A stretch of DNA of 64,000 nt from Anabaena lutea FACHB-196. GTDB lineage: Bacteria > Cyanobacteriota > Cyanobacteriia > Cyanobacteriales > Nostocaceae. Positions 61,415 through 64,000 of the stretch are shown here, piece after piece. Numbering within the stretch: position 1 is the first letter of the stretch; every line of letters starts with the position of its first letter. Location: the NCBI RefSeq assembly GCF_014698305.1, contig NZ_JACJST010000007.1:124001-188000 (forward strand), in the 5' to 3' direction. The position numbers and the translations under genes were made by a program. The notes below the pieces were generated by a model. The model had not been told where the DNA came from. It was given only the letters and a program-made list of their open reading frames with translations, and did no database searches.

Positions 61415-62470
61415 TTACTTTAGCATAGCTGCTTTCTTCACTTTTACCTGATATTCTAAAGCCAAAGCGATCGCAATAAATAATACTGTTAAACCTTGAA
61501 TAGCATAAACTACTGTTGAGGGGACACCGGCGCTGCGCTGCATGACGTTTGCACCACTACGCAAAGCAGCGAAAAACAAGGAAGTGAGGACTATACCGAA
61601 GACATTACCACGACTGAGAAAAGCAATAGCGATCGCATCAAATCCATAACCAGGTGATACTTGTTCAAAGAGGCGATATTTCAACCCCATGACCTCACAA
61701 GCACCTGCTAAACCTGCTAAACCACCCGCTAAACCCATGACGAACATAATAGTGCGTTCTACGGAAATTTTGGCGTAACGGGCGGCTATGGGGTTGAAGC
61801 CAACGGCATTAATTTGGTATCCTAAAGGCGATCGCACTAATAATACCCATAAAATCCCGGCTGTAATTAACGCTAATAAAATTCCGGCATGGGCAAGACT
61901 TCCAGGTAAAATAATTGGTAATTGGGCAGTTTTAGCAATTAATGGCGAATAAGGACTAGGTGCTGCTGGTGCTTTTAAAGGATTTTGGACTAAATAGCTA
62001 ATTAAATACACAGCAATGTAATTTAACAGCAAAGTTGTAATTACTTCATTTACCCCTTTGATAGCTTTGAGATAACCGGGAATTAAACCCCAAAATCCAC
62101 CAAAAAGAAATCCAAAAAATAAGGCTAAAGAAATATGAATAAATGCGGGTATGCCTTGAATATATAAACCGATTAAACTACTTCCTAACGCCCCTAAATA
62201 AATTTGTCCTTCCCCACCAATATTAAATTGCCCAGCACGTAAAGCCACCAAAACTCCTAAACTAGTGAATAATAAAGGAGTCATTTTGGTGAGAGTGTTG
62301 CCAAAACCAAAATAAGTAGCAAGAGATTCTTGAAATAAAGCGGTATATGCAACAATGGGATTAGCGCCAGCGACTAAGATGAGAATTGAACCAGCAAAAA
62401 GAGCAAAAGCGATGGCAATTAGTGGTGATATAATTGGTAATATTGCTTTAATTTTATTAGCTATAAGCAT
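61415..62470 (-). CDS. Nucleoside-type ABC permease (NupP/BmpA-system like)
   Basis: A 351-residue permease with about nine hydrophobic segments. Family segments are GQFNIGGEGQIYLGALGSS near residue 85, AIKGVNEVITTLLLNYIAVYL and GYGFDAIAIAFLSRGNVFGIV. It pairs with the permease at 57912 to form the channel of a purine nucleoside transporter. It is normally followed directly by that partner; here the restriction gene intervenes. Its upstream side lies 18 bases from the second MITE copy. Confidence 0.88.
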   Translation of the reverse strand: MLIANKIKAILPIISPLIAIAFALFAGSILILVAGANPIVAYTALFQESLATYFGFGNTLTKMTPLLFTSLGVLVALRAGQFNIGGEGQIYLGALGSSLIGLYIQGIPAFIHISLALFFGFLFGGFWGLIPGYLKAIKGVNEVITTLLLNYIAVYLISYLVQNPLKAPAAPSPYSPLIAKTAQLPIILPGSLAHAGILLALITAGILWVLLVRSPLGYQINAVGFNPIAARYAKISVERTIMFVMGLAGGLAGLAGACEVMGLKYRLFEQVSPGYGFDAIAIAFLSRGNVFGIVLTSLFFAALRSGANVMQRSAGVPSTVVYAIQGLTVLFIAIALALEYQVKVKKAAMLK

Positions 62471-62487
62471 TATTTTTGTAAATTATC

Positions 62488-62778
62488 CTAAAAACGGTTA
62501 ATATCTCGACTTTATTAGGATAACAAAATTCAAAGCGAAAACTTCAATAAAAACTCTGCGTCACTTTGTCTTGAAAAGTTGAGCCACTTGCTTGCGGGGG
62601 TTCCCCCCGTTGAGCAAAGTGGCGTTCCTACGCCGGGAAACCCGGCTTTCACGAGGAACTTTTCGCTGCGTTTACCTCAGCGAACCTCTGTCTTGAAAAG
62701 TTTCCTACGCCGGGAAACCCGGCTTCGAGGAACTTTTCGCTGCGTTTAAAAGTAAAGTTTCCAACCGTTTTTAGTATA
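62488..62778. mobile_element. ~290-bp MITE-like element, copy 2 (inverted)
   Basis: The reverse complement of the element at 56782-57079, nearly identical along its length, including both AACGCAGCGAAAAGTTCCTC-type phrases and the GTTCCCCCCGTTGAGC segment. Ends are CTAAAAACGGTTAATATC and, inverted, TATACTAAAAACGGTTGG. It fills most of the gap between the permease gene and the last gene of the window. Confidence 0.85.
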
Positions 62779-62841
62779 TCTATCTGAACAATTGATGCCA
62801 ATTAAAAAATTGTTCAGCCTACTATATTAATTACAATCAAA

Positions 62842-63918
62842 CTAACCCAACACTGCTGAAGAAAACATCTGCGACAATGCCTCAAAATATGGCATTAAAG
62901 TGTTAGATTGTTCAGGAGTTAACCGATCAAATATTTCATATCTAAGTAAATACAACATTTGCCGAACCAGTTCCCACTGCACTTTTAATGTAGGATAAAG
63001 CATGACACAAAGGGGAAATAACTCTTCTTGGATAGCAGAGATGCTTCCTTCTAAAGCACATACCCACAAATAGATTTGAAACATTTCCACATCTCGGATG
63101 CTAGATGCTTTTACTATAGGGTCGCTTAACAACCCAGACATAGAGTGATAATTTGGAAAAAGTTCAATTATCCTTTGCCGAATATTATGGGCAATCTGGG
63201 TACTATTTGGTAATAGGGTGTGGATTGCGGACATGACAGGGGAATTATAATCATGCTTTGCTGCTGCGTTATATGCACGTTGCAGAGGCATATATAGGTG
63301 ATCATCAATAACATTAAAGTACCGACTAATAAGTATTTTTTCCACAGGTTCAAGATTTTCTATGAGCATTTCGCTTGTGTAATGAAACTGCATACTCACA
63401 AACCCAATCAATCTAGGATCAATACTTGTATATTTATGCCTTATTGCTCCTATATCTGCACCAATGAAAATCGCTAACTTCTCAGGAGCTACCAGATCAG
63501 TATAAACTTCCAACCCCTGGTTATAGAGTGGAGATTCTTGTTTATCAAGTTTCATCAGCAAAGAAAGAGGGCGTGATGATGCTTTTTGAGTGTATACATC
63601 TAAAGCTTTTTGATAAATCCTAAAAGAATCTGCGGCAATGTCCCAAGGATTAATTATCTTAGGATCTATACCATGCAGCTTAACTTCCTCTGACAGCAGA
63701 AGCTCGGTTTTATTCCACGCTTTAGCACTGATAGCCCGTAAAGATAACAAGATTCCTTGAGCAGTTTTTTCGCGTCTACTTGGTGAAACTATTTCTGATA
63801 GAGTCAGATGTTCACCAGATTCTTGACTGCTAGTATTAACCTGGAGGTTGTTGACATACTTACTAGCCCATTGCTGTGCTAAAGATTCCACAGACTTCTG
63901 AGATTCTATGTGGGACAC
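62842..63918 (-). CDS. Conserved cyanobacterial protein of unknown function
   Basis: A 358-residue protein starting at ATG 63918 (MSHIESQKSVESLAQQW). It is predicted mostly helical, with no signal peptide, no membrane span and no recognised motif. Segments such as DIGAIRHKYTSIDPRLIGFVSMQFHYTSEML and SSIRDVEMFQIYLWVCALEGS look conserved in style. It stands alone. I cannot assign a function. Confidence 0.75.
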   Translation of the reverse strand: MSHIESQKSVESLAQQWASKYVNNLQVNTSSQESGEHLTLSEIVSPSRREKTAQGILLSLRAISAKAWNKTELLLSEEVKLHGIDPKIINPWDIAADSFRIYQKALDVYTQKASSRPLSLLMKLDKQESPLYNQGLEVYTDLVAPEKLAIFIGADIGAIRHKYTSIDPRLIGFVSMQFHYTSEMLIENLEPVEKILISRYFNVIDDHLYMPLQRAYNAAAKHDYNSPVMSAIHTLLPNSTQIAHNIRQRIIELFPNYHSMSGLLSDPIVKASSIRDVEMFQIYLWVCALEGSISAIQEELFPLCVMLYPTLKVQWELVRQMLYLLRYEIFDRLTPEQSNTLMPYFEALSQMFSSAVLG

Positions 63919-64000
63919 TACTTTGAAATTATTTACTAATGAGTTTCAGTGTATATCCGGGGATTATACAGTAAATATATCACATAAATTTTTAATTTTT

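Overview
The window looks like chromosome of a filamentous cyanobacterium, most likely of the order Nostocales. The evidence is the recurring HIP1 octamer GCGATCGC, a phycobiliprotein lyase of the CpcT type, heptamer short tandem repeats (GAATTAC/GTAATTC type) between genes, many small inverted-repeat (MITE-like) elements, cyanobacterial-type Ser/Thr and hybrid histidine kinases, and a four-ACT-domain aspartate kinase. The genus cannot be fixed from sequence alone.

Layout. 1-11.3 kb: remnant of a DUF4351/Rpn-type gene, a von Willebrand A protein, a PemK/MazF toxin pair, ubiD, an Fe(II)/2-oxoglutarate oxygenase, a nuclease-TPR fusion, two secreted proteins and a PRC-barrel protein. 11.5-16.5 kb: a compact accessory island lying directly downstream of smc. 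It holds a TumE/TumA-like toxin pair, a DUF433/DUF5615 pair whose toxin gene is broken, an SMC-like ATPase translationally coupled to a PD-(D/E)XK nuclease, and a zincin metallopeptidase. Its far end carries a decayed second copy of the last ~200 bp of smc. 16.5-37.6 kb: smc, an amino-acid-type ABC ATPase, a TSUP exporter, a Ser/Thr kinase, a hybrid histidine kinase, an adenylate cyclase, an XPB helicase/Bax1 nuclease pair, a double histidine phosphatase, a dihydroorotase-like protein without its zinc ligands, two radical SAM proteins and a three-repeat secreted protein.

37.6-46.0 kb: an 8.3-kb island carrying a type I restriction-modification operon (hsdM1-hsdM2-higA-hsdS-hsdR). It is bracketed by an intact tRNA-Cys and a 52-bp duplicate of that tRNA's 3' part, the usual footprint of integration at a tRNA. 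hsdM2 has been hit by two MITE-like elements, one breaking its 5' part and one rewriting its last codons. 46.1-56.5 kb: cpcT, the pstSCAB phosphate operon behind an array of Pho-box-like half-sites, a NitT/TauT-type permease fusion with its ATPase, and aspartate kinase. 56.8-62.8 kb: two ~290-bp MITE copies in inverted orientation bracket msrA and a nucleoside-type permease pair. These permease genes are separated by a single-gene Eco57I-methylase/BsuBI-PstI-type restriction fusion. The right end is a cyanobacterial protein of unknown function.

The strongest theme is defence gene turnover: two islands at two gene 3' ends (smc and tRNA-Cys), a third restriction gene inserted in a transport operon, and precise MITE insertions that inactivated a toxin gene and a methylase gene. 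The least described unit is the ATPase-nuclease pair with its neighbouring zincin at 13.6-16.3 kb.
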